DNA of 64,000 nucleotides, from the NCBI GenBank assembly GCA_944389925.1, contig CALXOD010000007.1, positions 1 through 64,000 on the forward strand. The letters run 5' to 3'. The position numbers and the translations under genes are program-made. The first letter of the stretch is position 1; each line of letters starts with the position of its first letter. The DNA is from an uncultured Victivallaceae bacterium (GTDB lineage Bacteria; Verrucomicrobiota; Lentisphaeria; Victivallales; Victivallaceae). Positions 1-8,897 of this stretch are shown here, piece after piece. The notes under the pieces are model-generated. The model had not been told where the DNA came from. It did not search any database and saw only the letters and a list, made by a program, of their open reading frames with translations.

Positions 1-176
1 AGATCGTGCCGGACATCCGGATCGGAATTCTAATTGACGGGCAGTCCTGACGTGGTATGCTGCGAGACGACATGGCAGACGCCGCAGGAAAGATCCGACG
101 GCGTCAGCGCTGCTACTTCAGCGGTAATATCGACCATTTCACAGCGCGCATGCGTACGTATAGTGATTTCACGCAC
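1..176 (-). pseudogene. yjbQ: YjbQ-family (UPF0047) protein, 5' part, interrupted by an in-frame TAG
   Basis: Reading leftward from a GTG at 176 (GGGAG about 7 bases upstream), the frame gives VREITIRTHARCEMVDITAE, then a stretch ending HTTSGLPVN, then TAG at 32..30, then NSDPDVRHD to the window edge. YjbQ proteins (small beta-rich proteins, some with reported thiamine-phosphate synthase side activity) carry HTTAGITINENADPDV at this place. The stop therefore replaces the conserved Glu (GAG to TAG, one base), and the reading frame continues with family sequence behind it. The start overlaps the esterase stop by 8 bases, so the two genes were probably co-translated. TAG also ends dnaJ in this window, so it works as a normal stop. 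Read as a recent nonsense mutation or a sequencing error; the 3' part lies outside the window. Confidence 0.7.
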
Positions 177-978
177 CGGGAATCTCCCGTTTCAGTGGAA
201 GTGCCTTGAGGATATCTTGAATATTGGCGTCCCAGAATTCCCAGGTATGGCCTCCGGGTGATTCCTGATAATGATATTTGAACGCCCCCAACGCTTCCAC
301 CCGGCTGCGGAAGGCCAGATTGTCTGCATACAGGGAATCTTCCGTACCACAGGCCTGGAACAACTGGGGACGCTGGGAGGGCGGCAGAGCGGCGGTTTTA
401 TCCAGCAACTGCCAAAGATCATCTTCCGGCGGCACGGGTTTACCCGCTCCGAAAAAGCTGTCCGCCTCCTTTTCGCGATGATATTCGGTCCGGAGACGCA
501 CCAGAAATTTTGCAAGATCCGTCACTGCCGACAAAGCCCCTGCAAAACAGAATTTGTCCGGCCGTCGCAGCGCCAGCTTCAAAGCGCCGTACCCCCCCAT
601 GGACAATCCCGCGGCAAACGTATCCTCCCGCCGGGGACTCACCGGGAAAAACCCTTCCACGATCCGCGGCAGTTCCTCCGAAAGAAACGTCCAGTAATCC
701 GCTCCGCAAACCATATCCGTATAAAACGAACGTCCGCCATCCGGCATCACCACCACCAGTCCCAGCGACGCCACATACCGTTCAATCGAAGTCCGCCGCA
801 TCCAGATGGTGTAATCATCGCTCATGCCGTGCAGCAGATACAACACCGGATACAGGTGTTTCGTACCGCCGCTGGAAGCCTGCCCGATCTGGGTACTGAC
901 TTTCTGCGGAATAATCACATTCATACCACAGGCTTTGGCAAGCGCATCCGAGTGAAAATTGCAATGAATCAGAGCCAT
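169..978 (-). CDS. Esterase D/EstA-type alpha/beta hydrolase
   Basis: A 269-residue alpha/beta hydrolase of the esterase D / tributyrin esterase (S-formylglutathione hydrolase-like) family, expected to cleave short acyl esters in the cytoplasm. The nucleophile elbow GLSMGG lies at 124-129 (Ser126). Asp214 in GTED and His244 in GGHTW complete a plausible triad. YLLHGMSDD near residues 47-55 is the usual oxyanion-side motif. There is no signal peptide. The ATG at 978 has AGGGG about 7 bases upstream. It follows an SDR gene by 12 bases and overlaps the YjbQ start by 8 bases, so it sits in the minus-strand grpE-dnaJ-smpB-SDR run. The true substrate cannot be told from sequence; formaldehyde detoxification or carbohydrate deacylation are both possible. 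Confidence 0.85.
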   Translation of the reverse strand: MALIHCNFHSDALAKACGMNVIIPQKVSTQIGQASSGGTKHLYPVLYLLHGMSDDYTIWMRRTSIERYVASLGLVVVMPDGGRSFYTDMVCGADYWTFLSEELPRIVEGFFPVSPRREDTFAAGLSMGGYGALKLALRRPDKFCFAGALSAVTDLAKFLVRLRTEYHREKEADSFFGAGKPVPPEDDLWQLLDKTAALPPSQRPQLFQACGTEDSLYADNLAFRSRVEALGAFKYHYQESPGGHTWEFWDANIQDILKALPLKREIPGA

Positions 979-990
979 ATTTCATCCCCT

Positions 991-1743
991 TTAGTTTTGA
1001 ATCTGCGGACAGTCCAACCGTCCCAGATGCTGTCCGCAATCCACCAGCAGGATTGTCCCGGTCACCGACCGGTTACCCGCCAGAAACAAGACTGCCTCCA
1101 CCAGATCCGTCAACGCCACCGGACGCGCCAGCGGCACCCGCTGCAGCGTTTTTTCCATACGCCCCCCCGGCGGCAGCCATGGTGGCGGCAATACCGGCCC
1201 CGGCGCAATGCCGTTCACCCGGATCCGAGGCGCCAGTTCCCGGGCAAACTCCAGCGTGGCGTCACGCAGCGCCCGGCGGCTGTGAGCATAAGCCCCCCCA
1301 TGCGGAACAACGGCGTCAACCTCCTGATCCAGCAGATTGACGATCGCGCCTTCTCCCGACAAGGTCTGGCGCCGTACTGCAAATTCCCGCATCAGCGCCA
1401 CCGGCGCCAGGTAGTTGACTTGAAAAAAACGTCGATCTTCCTCTTCGCTGTCCTTCAGCACCGACTCAAAGCGCCGGTAACGGGAGGCGTTATTGATCAG
1501 AATATCCACCGGACCTTCGATCTGTCGGAACAATGTTTCGGCCGCCCCGGGCTTTTCCAGATCGGCTTCTACAATCCGGTGATTCCGTCCGGGCAGCTCC
1601 GCCACCAGTGCTTCCGCTGCCGCCCGGGAATATCGGCAATGCACGATCAGGGCAGCCCCTTCCGCAGCAAAGGCACGGGCAACGGCCGCCCCCACCCGGA
1701 CCGCCCCTCCGGTAACCAATACGGTTTTTCCGTCAAATCGCAT
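991..1743 (-). CDS. SDR-family oxidoreductase, pteridine-reductase/FolM-like
   Basis: A 250-residue short-chain dehydrogenase/reductase with a Rossmann fold. The nucleotide loop is TGGAVRVG (11-18), which matches the TGX3RXG form of pteridine reductases (PTR1, FolM) rather than the classical TGxxxGxG. NNAS lies at 84-87. Asp139 and Tyr152 are 13 residues apart, the same spacing as the catalytic Asp and Tyr of Leishmania PTR1. Four residues after the Tyr, where nearly all SDRs have Lys, there is Arg156 (YAHSR). GIAPGPV follows at 178-184. It may reduce dihydrobiopterin or dihydrofolate with NADPH, but the Lys-to-Arg change makes activity uncertain. Good Shine-Dalgarno AAAGGA before the ATG. 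It sits 28 bases after smpB and 12 before the esterase. Confidence 0.75.
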   Translation of the reverse strand: MRFDGKTVLVTGGAVRVGAAVARAFAAEGAALIVHCRYSRAAAEALVAELPGRNHRIVEADLEKPGAAETLFRQIEGPVDILINNASRYRRFESVLKDSEEEDRRFFQVNYLAPVALMREFAVRRQTLSGEGAIVNLLDQEVDAVVPHGGAYAHSRRALRDATLEFARELAPRIRVNGIAPGPVLPPPWLPPGGRMEKTLQRVPLARPVALTDLVEAVLFLAGNRSVTGTILLVDCGQHLGRLDCPQIQN

Positions 1744-1771
1744 GCTGCCGTTTCCTTTCGGCCGTATTTTT

Positions 1772-2233
1772 TCAGCGGCGCATGGCGCGTCTGGCTTCCA
1801 GATCGTCCTGTTTTCGACGCAGGTCTTCGCGTTTATCGCCGTGAGTCTTACCTTTGCAATAAGCGATCTCGACCTTCACCAGTCCCTGTTTCAGGTAAAA
1901 CCGCAACGGCACCACAGTTCCCCCTTTTTCGCCGAGCATCTGCGCCAGTTTGCGGATCTCCGCGGCGTGCAACAGGAGCTTCCGCTGCTGTTTCGGGGGA
2001 TGGTTGAATCGGTTCCCCTGGCCATAAACGGCAATATGAGCATTATGCAGCCAGGCCTCACCATCGCTGATCCGGACAAAGGAGTCGGTCAGCGTCACGG
2101 CACGTTCACGGCAGCTTTTCACCTCGGTGCCGGTGAGCTTAATGCCCGCTTCATAGCGTTCCAGAATGGTATAGTCGTGGAACGCCTTCTTGTTGGTTGC
2201 GAGCACCGGATCATCGGGATTGCGTCTCGGCAT
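1772..2233 (-). CDS. smpB: SsrA-binding protein SmpB
   Basis: A 153-residue SmpB, the partner of tmRNA in trans-translation, which rescues ribosomes stalled on broken mRNAs and tags the product for proteolysis. Family landmarks are visible: NKKAFHDYTILERYEAGI near the start, LTGTEVKSCR, the HNAHIAVY strand, and a basic C-terminal tail (KTHGDKREDLRRKQDDLEAR) that enters the decoding centre. Length is normal for the family. The gene follows dnaJ by 9 bases and is part of the grpE-dnaJ-smpB run. The tmRNA gene itself was not seen in the window. Confidence 0.97.
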   Translation of the reverse strand: MPRRNPDDPVLATNKKAFHDYTILERYEAGIKLTGTEVKSCRERAVTLTDSFVRISDGEAWLHNAHIAVYGQGNRFNHPPKQQRKLLLHAAEIRKLAQMLGEKGGTVVPLRFYLKQGLVKVEIAYCKGKTHGDKREDLRRKQDDLEARRAMRR

Positions 2234-2242
2234 GGCAAAAAC

Positions 2243-3394
2243 CTATTTACTTTCCTTGAGGAAATTGCTGGCTTTTTCCTCAAACTGACGCCGCTTCGGA
2301 TAATTGGCACTGGTCAGGGATTTTTCGAATTTTCCCAGCAAATCACGCTGTTCGGCACTGAGCCGGGTCGGCACCTCCACCTGCACCCTGATATGCAGAT
2401 CGCCGCGCCCTCCGCCGCGCAAGGCCGGCACACCTTTGCCTTTGAGCCGCAACAGAGTTCCATTCTGGGTCCCTTCCGGCACCTTCATCTTGGCGGGACC
2501 GGCGATGGTCGGCACCACGACAATTCCCCCCAGCGCCGCAGTCATGAACGGCACGGGCATTTCGCAGAGCAAGTCATTGCCTTCCCGCACGAACACCGCA
2601 TGCGGCCGCACATGAATCACCACATACAAATCTCCCGGTGCGCCCCCCCGGCGCCCACTTTCCCCTTCGCCGGAGACCCGCAGGCGGGATCCGGTATCCA
2701 CTCCTGGGGGAATGTGGAGCTGCAAGGTTTTCTCGATCCGTACACGCCCTTCCCCACGACATTTGCGACAGGGTTTATCGATTACCTCGCCGGTACCGCG
2801 ACAGGCCGGACAGGCCTGGCGGACACTGAAAAAGCCATTGGTCGCCGTAACCTGCCCGGTGCCGCCGCAGCGAACGCAACGGCTCTTGCCGGAACCGGGC
2901 TCGCAGCCGGAACCGCCGCAGCTGTCGCAAGTTGTCAACCGCGGAATGGTGATCTTCGTATCAGCACCATAAACAGCATCTTCGAAATCGATTTCCAGAT
3001 CATAACGGAGATCGGCACCGTCCATGGCCCCGTTGGGGTTCTGCCGTCTGCCGCCGCCGAAAAATTCCTCAAAAATACTCCCGCCCCCGGCTCCTCCGCC
3101 AAACACCTGGCTGAAAATATCGAAGGGATCCTGGAACCCCCCTCCCGGCCGCCCGCCGCCGGCTCCGGGAGCAAAAGCATCGGGTCCGAACTGGTCATAG
3201 CGCGCCCGCTTGTCGGGATCGCTGAGCACTTCGTATGCCTGAGAAATATCCTTGAATTTCTCCTCCGCCGCCTTGTCGCCCGGATTCTTATCCGGGTGGT
3301 ATTTGATCGCCAGCTTGCGGTAGGCTTTTTTGATTTCATCGGCGGATGCGGTACGCGCCACGCCGAGCAGTTCATAATAATCCTGTTTGGCCAT
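2243..3394 (-). CDS. dnaJ: Chaperone protein DnaJ
   Basis: A 383-residue type I DnaJ (Hsp40), the co-chaperone that delivers substrates to DnaK and stimulates its ATPase. The J domain (about 1-70) contains the essential HPD in [11 protein letters not shown] Gly/Phe-rich linker with [18 protein letters not shown] follows, then four zinc-finger repeats [24 protein letters not shown] and CRKCRGEG, and the C-terminal substrate-binding domains. All catalytic and metal-binding positions look intact. It lies 21 bases after grpE and ends with TAG. No dnaK is present in the window, and no CIRCE operator was found upstream of the operon. Confidence 0.98.
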   Translation of the reverse strand: MAKQDYYELLGVARTASADEIKKAYRKLAIKYHPDKNPGDKAAEEKFKDISQAYEVLSDPDKRARYDQFGPDAFAPGAGGGRPGGGFQDPFDIFSQVFGGGAGGGSIFEEFFGGGRRQNPNGAMDGADLRYDLEIDFEDAVYGADTKITIPRLTTCDSCGGSGCEPGSGKSRCVRCGGTGQVTATNGFFSVRQACPACRGTGEVIDKPCRKCRGEGRVRIEKTLQLHIPPGVDTGSRLRVSGEGESGRRGGAPGDLYVVIHVRPHAVFVREGNDLLCEMPVPFMTAALGGIVVVPTIAGPAKMKVPEGTQNGTLLRLKGKGVPALRGGGRGDLHIRVQVEVPTRLSAEQRDLLGKFEKSLTSANYPKRRQFEEKASNFLKESK

Positions 3395-3415
3395 TTTGAT
3401 CCACCTGATCCTGCC

Positions 3416-4048
3416 TTATTCGTCGATTTTCCCGGTTTCCGGCGCCGGAGCTTCCGGTACCGGTTTCCCGGTTGAAACCACCACCTTGGCCGGACGGAGC
3501 AACCGGTCTCCGATCCGGTAGGCGGAGGTCCATTCTCTGAGCACATGGCCCTCTGGAACGGTTTCCGAGGGTTCCTGGGCCACAGCTTCCTGCCATTCGG
3601 GATCAAACGGCTGGTGAATACTTTCCTGTTTCTTCACGCCGAGATCCTCGAAGGCCTTGATATATTCCTGAATAATCATCTCCACGCCCTGCCGGATCGC
3701 TTCGATATTGTCGGATTTCGCCGCTGCGGTCTGAGCCATGCCGAGGAAATCAAACACCCGGAGAAAGGGATCCAGCGTACTGGTCACTCCCAGCATCCGG
3801 GCATCGGCAATATCCTTGAGTGTACGCTTGCGGTAATTCTGATAATCGGCCTGAAGATAAAGCATCTTTTCCTTGAGTTCGGCCAGTTCTTTTTTCAAGG
3901 CCTCGACTTCCGCACCGCCCGCTTTGTCATGCGCAGCTGTTTCAGCAGCATCCGCTTCCGGAACCGGTTCAGCGGCGGCAGTATCCGGGCCGACCGTCTC
4001 CGGCTCAGGAGGGTTCACCGTCTTTTTCTTCTCAGATTTTCTGCTCAT
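3416..4048 (-). CDS. grpE: Nucleotide exchange factor GrpE
   Basis: GrpE releases ADP from DnaK. From the chosen start the protein has 210 residues: a charged, low-complexity N-terminal arm rich in Glu, Pro and Ala, a long coiled-coil dimerisation helix (ALKKELAELKEKMLYLQADY), the family signature NYRKRTLKDIADAR, then the C-terminal beta wing (GDRLLRPAKVVVSTGKP). I chose the ATG at 4048 because AAGGA lies about 9 bases upstream; another in-frame ATG at 4078 would add 10 residues but has a poorer ribosome site. First gene of the minus-strand grpE-dnaJ-smpB-SDR-esterase-yjbQ run. Confidence 0.93.
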   Translation of the reverse strand: MSRKSEKKKTVNPPEPETVGPDTAAAEPVPEADAAETAAHDKAGGAEVEALKKELAELKEKMLYLQADYQNYRKRTLKDIADARMLGVTSTLDPFLRVFDFLGMAQTAAAKSDNIEAIRQGVEMIIQEYIKAFEDLGVKKQESIHQPFDPEWQEAVAQEPSETVPEGHVLREWTSAYRIGDRLLRPAKVVVSTGKPVPEAPAPETGKIDE

Positions 4049-4230
4049 ATGTCTGAATCCTTTCCAAAACTTTTCCATTCACACCCCCCGTGAAGCAAAA
4101 ATCAGCAGTAATTCCCCCGGGACTTATTAATATAGTTCCGCTTTCTCTTTTTTCCACCCTCCCGGACGCCGGTTGCACCCGAATCACCGGGAACAAGCAA
4201 AAAACCGTCTCTTTGCTGCTGCAAAAAAGG

Positions 4231-4259
4231 TTGAAAACCACTCATGACCATGATATATT
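4231..4259 (+). promoter_or_regulatory. Sigma-70-type promoter for psd-pssA-epimerase
   Basis: TTGAAA (4231-4236), a 17-base spacer and TATATT (4254-4259) lie 72 bases before the psd ATG. Spacing is ideal and both boxes are close to consensus. It is the only good promoter in the 282-base gap between divergent grpE and psd. Confidence 0.75.
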
Positions 4260-4330
4260 AGACATCGCCGATGTGCAGAAATGTCGGCAGAAACGCTTTT
4301 TTTCACGGCTAAAACGAAGGAACACCGTCT

Positions 4331-5014
4331 ATGATGACGTTGACTCGATATGGTCTCCGGGAATGGGGGGGCGGAGGAATTGTGGCACTGCTTCTGGCAG
4401 CGGGGTTCATTCTCTTGATTCTCGCCGGTTTTCCGGTAACAGGCGGCATCGGCACCGGACTTGTAGTGCTCTGCTGGTTGGGGTTGGCGGCTTTTTTCCG
4501 GAATCCCGTCCGGCGTCCTCCGATGGATCCGGCCCTGCTGGTCAGCCCGGCGGATGGAGTCGTGCGTGACATCGGCGAAGTGGATTTCGACCAGCCGCCA
4601 TTCGATGGAAAAGCACAGAGAATCGGTATTTTTCTTTCGGTCCTGAATGTCCATGTTAACCGGGCCCCCGCTGATCTGGAGGTGCAAAGCGTCGTCTACC
4701 GCGAAGGTCGCTATCTGGATGCGCGCAGCGCCGGTTGCGCGACGGAAAATGAAGCTATGACCATTGCCGGGATCGCTTCCGCTGCGGGGCATACGTTCCC
4801 GATGGGCATCCGTCAGATTTCCGGAGCGATCGCACGACGAATTGTCTGCCCGGTACAGCCGGAACGGCGGTTGCGGCGCGGCGAGATTTACGGCATGATC
4901 AAATTCGGCTCCCGTACTGAGCTGTATCTGCCGCTGGAAGGCGTGGAAATCCGGGTACGGCCCGGAGACCGGGTATACGGCGGCAAAACCGTCATCGCCG
5001 CCATTCGCCCCTGA
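4331..5014 (+). CDS. psd: Phosphatidylserine decarboxylase (short, pyruvoyl type)
   Basis: A 227-residue proenzyme that decarboxylates phosphatidylserine to phosphatidylethanolamine. It belongs to the short archaeal/Bacteroidetes-type family. The N-terminus has hydrophobic segments (about 17-53) for the inner membrane. SPADGVVRDIG (72-82) and the FLSVLNVHVNRAP stretch (101-113) are family blocks. The self-cleavage site that makes the pyruvoyl group is Gly193-Ser194 in MIKFGSRTELYLP. AAGGA precedes the ATG at 4331; a second ATG follows at once. It is followed after 25 bases by pssA, so both steps from CDP-diacylglycerol to phosphatidylethanolamine are encoded together. Confidence 0.95.
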   Translation: MMTLTRYGLREWGGGGIVALLLAAGFILLILAGFPVTGGIGTGLVVLCWLGLAAFFRNPVRRPPMDPALLVSPADGVVRDIGEVDFDQPPFDGKAQRIGIFLSVLNVHVNRAPADLEVQSVVYREGRYLDARSAGCATENEAMTIAGIASAAGHTFPMGIRQISGAIARRIVCPVQPERRLRRGEIYGMIKFGSRTELYLPLEGVEIRVRPGDRVYGGKTVIAAIRP

Positions 5015-5039
5015 TGCCGCCCAGCGAACAGGAGTCCCC

Positions 5040-5864
5040 ATGAAGGAACGATTCAAACGACTGATTGAGCGGAACCGCTGGCTGAAAGCGGCACCGAATT
5101 CTTTGACTTTGTGCAATTCGCTCTGCGGCTTTGCCGCGATTCTCTTCACGTTGCGGGCGTATGAACGCGGAATGATGCCGGACACCGGAGCGGAAATCTT
5201 CGCTGCCAGTGCCTGGATTATTTTGTTTGCCATGGTCTTTGACGCACTGGACGGATTTGCCGCTCGGATTTTCAATGCCGCCAGCATGCATGGCGTGCAG
5301 ATGGACTCTTTGGCGGACATGGTCACTTTCGGAGTGGCTCCGGCCACAGTGGTAGCGATCATGACCCATTCTCTTCGGGAATTAAGCCGGACTCAGGAAA
5401 TTGTCGTTTATCTGCTCTGTTCGGTTTATCTGGGGTGTGCCGCCCTCCGGCTGGCGACTTATAACGTGCACGCCATTCTGAATAAGAAGAGTGGCGATAA
5501 GTTTACCGGCTTGCCCTCTCCCGGCGGTGCGGCTGCCATCTGTAGCGTGGTCATGTTCGCGGAACACACCTCGATCGATATTGCCCGGCTGGCACTGGTG
5601 CTGCCGGCGTATGCGGCGGTGCTGGGGCTGCTGATGGTCAGCAATATTCCCTATCTTCATTTCGGTAAATGGCTGCTTTCCATCCGGCGCAACCGGAAAC
5701 GGTTGCTGCTGCTGATTGTGATGCTGCTGATCATTCTTCTATTTCAGGCGAACGGTCTCCTGCTGCTGGTTACGCTGTATATTTTCTCCGGTCCGGCAGC
5801 TTATCTTTTTCATCTGATTCACCGGTCGGAACCATCGGAAGCCGACGGGAAAGGAGCAGCATAA
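5040..5864 (+). CDS. pssA: CDP-diacylglycerol--serine O-phosphatidyltransferase
   Basis: A 274-residue integral membrane enzyme that makes phosphatidylserine from CDP-diacylglycerol and serine. The CDP-alcohol phosphatidyltransferase signature D-G-X2-A-R-X8-G-X3-D-X3-D is complete at residues 71-93 (Asp71, Gly72, Arg76, Gly85, Asp89, Asp93). The N-terminal APNSLTLCNSLCGFAAI and at least six hydrophobic segments agree with the type II bacterial family. Its stop codon overlaps the ATG of the next gene by one base (TAATG), so translation is probably coupled. Works directly upstream of Psd. Confidence 0.95.
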   Translation: MKERFKRLIERNRWLKAAPNSLTLCNSLCGFAAILFTLRAYERGMMPDTGAEIFAASAWIILFAMVFDALDGFAARIFNAASMHGVQMDSLADMVTFGVAPATVVAIMTHSLRELSRTQEIVVYLLCSVYLGCAALRLATYNVHAILNKKSGDKFTGLPSPGGAAAICSVVMFAEHTSIDIARLALVLPAYAAVLGLLMVSNIPYLHFGKWLLSIRRNRKRLLLLIVMLLIILLFQANGLLLLVTLYIFSGPAAYLFHLIHRSEPSEADGKGAA

Positions 5865-6835
5865 TGCGTTATCTGATCACCGGCGGTGCTGGCTTTATCG
5901 GCGGCCATTTGACGGAACGGCTGTTGCGGGATGGCCATGAAGTGGTCGTCGTTGATAATTTCTCTACCGGCAGCCGCAGAAACCTCCAGACGGCAGCAAC
6001 TCTGACCACCGGAAAACTCCGGGTGATCGAAGCCGATGTTGTCTCTGCTGCCGAACTGCTGGACCGGGAAATCCATGATGCTGACCGGGTAATTCATCTG
6101 GCTGCCGCCGTTGGAGTGGAGTTGGTCATTCACGACCCGGTACGCACCATCACCACCAATGTTCACGGTACGGAGAACGTACTTGTCCCCGCCGCACGAT
6201 ACGGCAAACGTACCATTATCGCCTCCACCAGCGAGGTATACGGAAAGTCCACAAAACCCCTTTTTGCGGAAAGTGACGACCTGCTGATCGGCAACCCGCT
6301 GCATGCCCGCTGGTCTTACGCCTGCAGCAAGCTGCTGGATGAGTTTTTTCTGATGGCTCACCACCGTCAGTCGGGATTGCCGGGAACCGTAGTTCGTTTT
6401 TTCAATACGGTAGGCCCACGCCAGACCGGCCGTTACGGGATGGTCATTCCCCGTTTCGTGGAAAAGGCACTCCGCGGAGAACCGCTTCCGGTTTACGGCA
6501 GCGGCAGACAGACCCGGTGCTTCTGTCATGTACTGGATGTCGTCCGTGCTCTGCTGCTTTTGCTGGAACGCCCTGAATCCTGTGGACGCATCTTCAATAT
6601 CGGCAGCAACCATCAGATTTCCATTGGAGAACTTGCCCGGTTCGTGATCGCCCGCACCGGCAGCCAATCCGAAATCCGCAACATTCCCTACGACGAAGCC
6701 TATGAAAAAGGATTCGAGGACATGCTGCACCGGGCCCCCGATACAGCGGCGCTTCGAAATCTGACCGGTTGGCAACCGGAATTTTCTCTGGAAAACATCA
6801 TCGACGACGTCGTCCGGGAACAACAGCGCGGCTGA
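5864..6835 (+). CDS. NAD-dependent nucleotide-sugar epimerase/dehydratase (extended SDR)
   Basis: A 323-residue extended SDR with the NAD motif GGAGFIG (7-13), AVGVELVIHDP typical of sugar-nucleotide enzymes, Ser/Thr at 121-123 in ASTSEVYG, and the catalytic Tyr152-X3-Lys156 in WSYACSK. RFFNTVGPRQTGRYGMVIPRF and VYGSGRQTRCFCHVLDVV place it among UDP-glucose/UDP-glucuronate-type epimerases and decarboxylases; the exact reaction is not decidable by eye. I chose the ATG at 5864 because it overlaps the pssA stop by one base, has AAAGGAG upstream and starts exactly at the conserved MRYLITGG. It probably supplies an activated sugar for envelope glycans, which suits its place behind phospholipid genes. 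Confidence 0.88.
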   Translation: MRYLITGGAGFIGGHLTERLLRDGHEVVVVDNFSTGSRRNLQTAATLTTGKLRVIEADVVSAAELLDREIHDADRVIHLAAAVGVELVIHDPVRTITTNVHGTENVLVPAARYGKRTIIASTSEVYGKSTKPLFAESDDLLIGNPLHARWSYACSKLLDEFFLMAHHRQSGLPGTVVRFFNTVGPRQTGRYGMVIPRFVEKALRGEPLPVYGSGRQTRCFCHVLDVVRALLLLLERPESCGRIFNIGSNHQISIGELARFVIARTGSQSEIRNIPYDEAYEKGFEDMLHRAPDTAALRNLTGWQPEFSLENIIDDVVREQQRG

Positions 6836-7028
6836 TCCGGTACGGTTCTGACACCACAGGTTCTACAACTGTCCTGGCTTGCTCCGCAATTATGCTGCAC
6901 GCTCTCCCGACGGTTGAAAAAGTGAAAAATCTGGTTCGCCCAGTCTCTCTTCGACTTGTATTTTTCAAAGCTCATCGTTATCTTGAACAACGGCAACCAC
7001 ACGAGCTTCAAGCAAGAGAGGATTGACC

Positions 7029-8816
7029 ATGAACCAGAATCCCCCTGTCAACCGTTTCCGCAACGCTCTGCCGAAAGTCGGAATCCGCCCCATCATCGAC
7101 GGTCGTCGTCGCGGCGTCCGAGAATCCCTTGAAGACCAGACCATGGGAATGGCCCACGCTGCTGCCGAGCTGATTACCGGTACCCTTCGCCATCCGAATG
7201 GCGCTCCGGTAGAATGTGTCATCGCCGACACCACCATCGCAGGCAGTGCGGAAGCCGCCGCCTGTGCGGACAAATTCGCCCGGCACGATGTCGGGGTTTC
7301 GCTCTCTGTAACTCCCTGCTGGTGCTACGGTTCCGAAACCATGGATATGGACCCCCTGATTCCGAAAGCTGTGTGGGGCTTCAACGGCACCGAACGCCCG
7401 GGTGCCGTCTATCTGGCGGCAGTTCTGGCGGCGCACAACCAGAAAGGCCTGCCTGCCTTTGGAATTTACGGTCATGACGTTCAGGATGCAGATGACCGCA
7501 GCGTACCGGCGGATGTACGGGAAAAGATTCTTCGTTTCGTTCGTGCGGGCCTTGCGGTGGCAACCATGCGCGGGAAGTCCTATCTCTCCATGGGCAGCGT
7601 GTCCATGGGCATCGCCGGCTCCATCGTCGATCCGGAAATGTTTGAAGATTATTTCGGCATGCGCTGTATCTCGGTGGACATGAGTGAATTTATCCGCCGT
7701 GTCAATGAAAGAATTTACGACCCGGCAGAGTACGAACAAGCCCTGGCATGGGTGGTAAAAAATTGCAAAGTGGGCAGAGACTTCACCCATTCCGGCGTCA
7801 CCAATGAAGAAAACCGCCGGATCTGGGAATATGTGGTGAAAATGGCGATGATCGCTCGCGACCTCATGGTTGGCAATCCCCGTCTGGCGGAGCTCGGCTT
7901 CGCGGAAGAGGCTCTCGGCCATAACGCCATCGCCGCCGGATTCCAGGGGCAGCGCCAATGGACCGACCACATGCCCAACGGAGATTTCCTCGAAACCATC
8001 CTCAACTCCTCCTTTGATTGGACAGGAATCCGTCAACCCTACATCGTCGCAACGGAAAACGATGCATTGAACGGAATGTCCATGCTGTTCGGCCATCTGC
8101 TGACCGGAACCGCCCAGGGCTTTTCGGACGTCCGCACCTACTGGAGTCCGGAAGCAGTCAAGCGGGTGACCGGTTATGAACTGACCGGAGCCGCCGCCGG
8201 CGGACTCATCCACCTGATCAATTCCGGCGCCACCACCATGGATGCCACCGGACGCCAGAGCCGTGACGGGAAACCTGTCATGAAACCCTACCGGGAAATC
8301 ACTCCGGAAGAAGCCCAGGCCTGTCTGGACGCGGTCGAATGGATCCCGGCCAACCGCGGCTATTTCCGTGGCGGAGGCTTTTCCTCCCGATTCCTGTCGC
8401 GTGGCGGCATGCCGTTGACCTTGTGCCGACTGAATCGAATCAAAGGCCTCGGTCCCGTCCTGCAGATTGCAGAGGGCTGGACCTGCGAACTTCCGGAAAA
8501 AGTTCATGAAATACTGGATCTGCGCACCGATCCCGCCTGGCCGACTACCTGGTTCGCGCCGCGCCTGACCGGGAAAGGCGCCTTCCAGGACGTATACACA
8601 GTCATGGCCAACTGGGGTGCGAATCACGGAGCATTCTCTTTCGGCCATATCGGCGCGGAGCTGATTACTCTGGCCTCCATGCTGCGCATTCCGGTCTGTA
8701 TGCACAACGTACCGGAGGAAAAGATCTACCGGCCAAGCGCCTGGGCCGCCTTCGGCATGGATTCTGAAGGCTCCGACTATCGCGCATGCGGTAACTTCGG
8801 CCCCCTCTATCGCTGA
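7029..8816 (+). CDS. fucI: L-fucose isomerase
   Basis: A 595-residue FucI that converts L-fucose to L-fuculose (and D-arabinose to D-ribulose) with Mn2+, in the cytoplasm. The N-terminus [20 protein letters not shown] is diagnostic. [18 protein letters not shown] carries metal and active-site residues (Glu, Asp), and [20 protein letters not shown] carries the conserved His. Length matches the family. The ATG at 7029 has AGAGAGGA 6 bases upstream. No fuculokinase or aldolase gene is adjacent, so the rest of the pathway must lie elsewhere. The 193-base gap before it holds no convincing promoter. Confidence 0.97.
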   Translation: MNQNPPVNRFRNALPKVGIRPIIDGRRRGVRESLEDQTMGMAHAAAELITGTLRHPNGAPVECVIADTTIAGSAEAAACADKFARHDVGVSLSVTPCWCYGSETMDMDPLIPKAVWGFNGTERPGAVYLAAVLAAHNQKGLPAFGIYGHDVQDADDRSVPADVREKILRFVRAGLAVATMRGKSYLSMGSVSMGIAGSIVDPEMFEDYFGMRCISVDMSEFIRRVNERIYDPAEYEQALAWVVKNCKVGRDFTHSGVTNEENRRIWEYVVKMAMIARDLMVGNPRLAELGFAEEALGHNAIAAGFQGQRQWTDHMPNGDFLETILNSSFDWTGIRQPYIVATENDALNGMSMLFGHLLTGTAQGFSDVRTYWSPEAVKRVTGYELTGAAAGGLIHLINSGATTMDATGRQSRDGKPVMKPYREITPEEAQACLDAVEWIPANRGYFRGGGFSSRFLSRGGMPLTLCRLNRIKGLGPVLQIAEGWTCELPEKVHEILDLRTDPAWPTTWFAPRLTGKGAFQDVYTVMANWGANHGAFSFGHIGAELITLASMLRIPVCMHNVPEEKIYRPSAWAAFGMDSEGSDYRACGNFGPLYR

Positions 8817-8835
8817 AACAACAGCAAATATAAAT

Positions 8836-8874
8836 ATAAAAAACGCCGGCGACAGGTGCCGCCGGCGTTTTTTT
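8836..8874. terminator. Bidirectional intrinsic terminator between fucI and pyk
   Basis: AACGCCGGC (8842-8850) pairs perfectly with GCCGGCGTT (8861-8869) around a 10-base loop. A run of T follows on the plus strand and a run of A precedes it, so the hairpin can stop transcripts from fucI (plus) and from pyk (minus). Confidence 0.93.
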
Positions 8875-8897
8875 CATTCCGCCGCCCTTATCCGGCA

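Noticed and set aside
30-32. Reading TAG in yjbQ as pyrrolysine
   Set aside because: The replaced residue is a conserved Glu, TAG ends dnaJ normally, and no Pyl insertion context or gene was seen.
271-2007. A 578-codon plus-strand frame across the esterase, SDR and smpB genes
   Set aside because: Shadow of three well-supported minus-strand genes; composition rich in Pro, Arg and His as expected for antisense of GC-rich coding DNA.
4049-4330. CIRCE operator or heat-shock promoter before grpE-dnaJ
   Set aside because: No TTAGCACTC-N9-GAGTGCTAA or convincing sigma-32-type boxes found; only the psd promoter is clear there.
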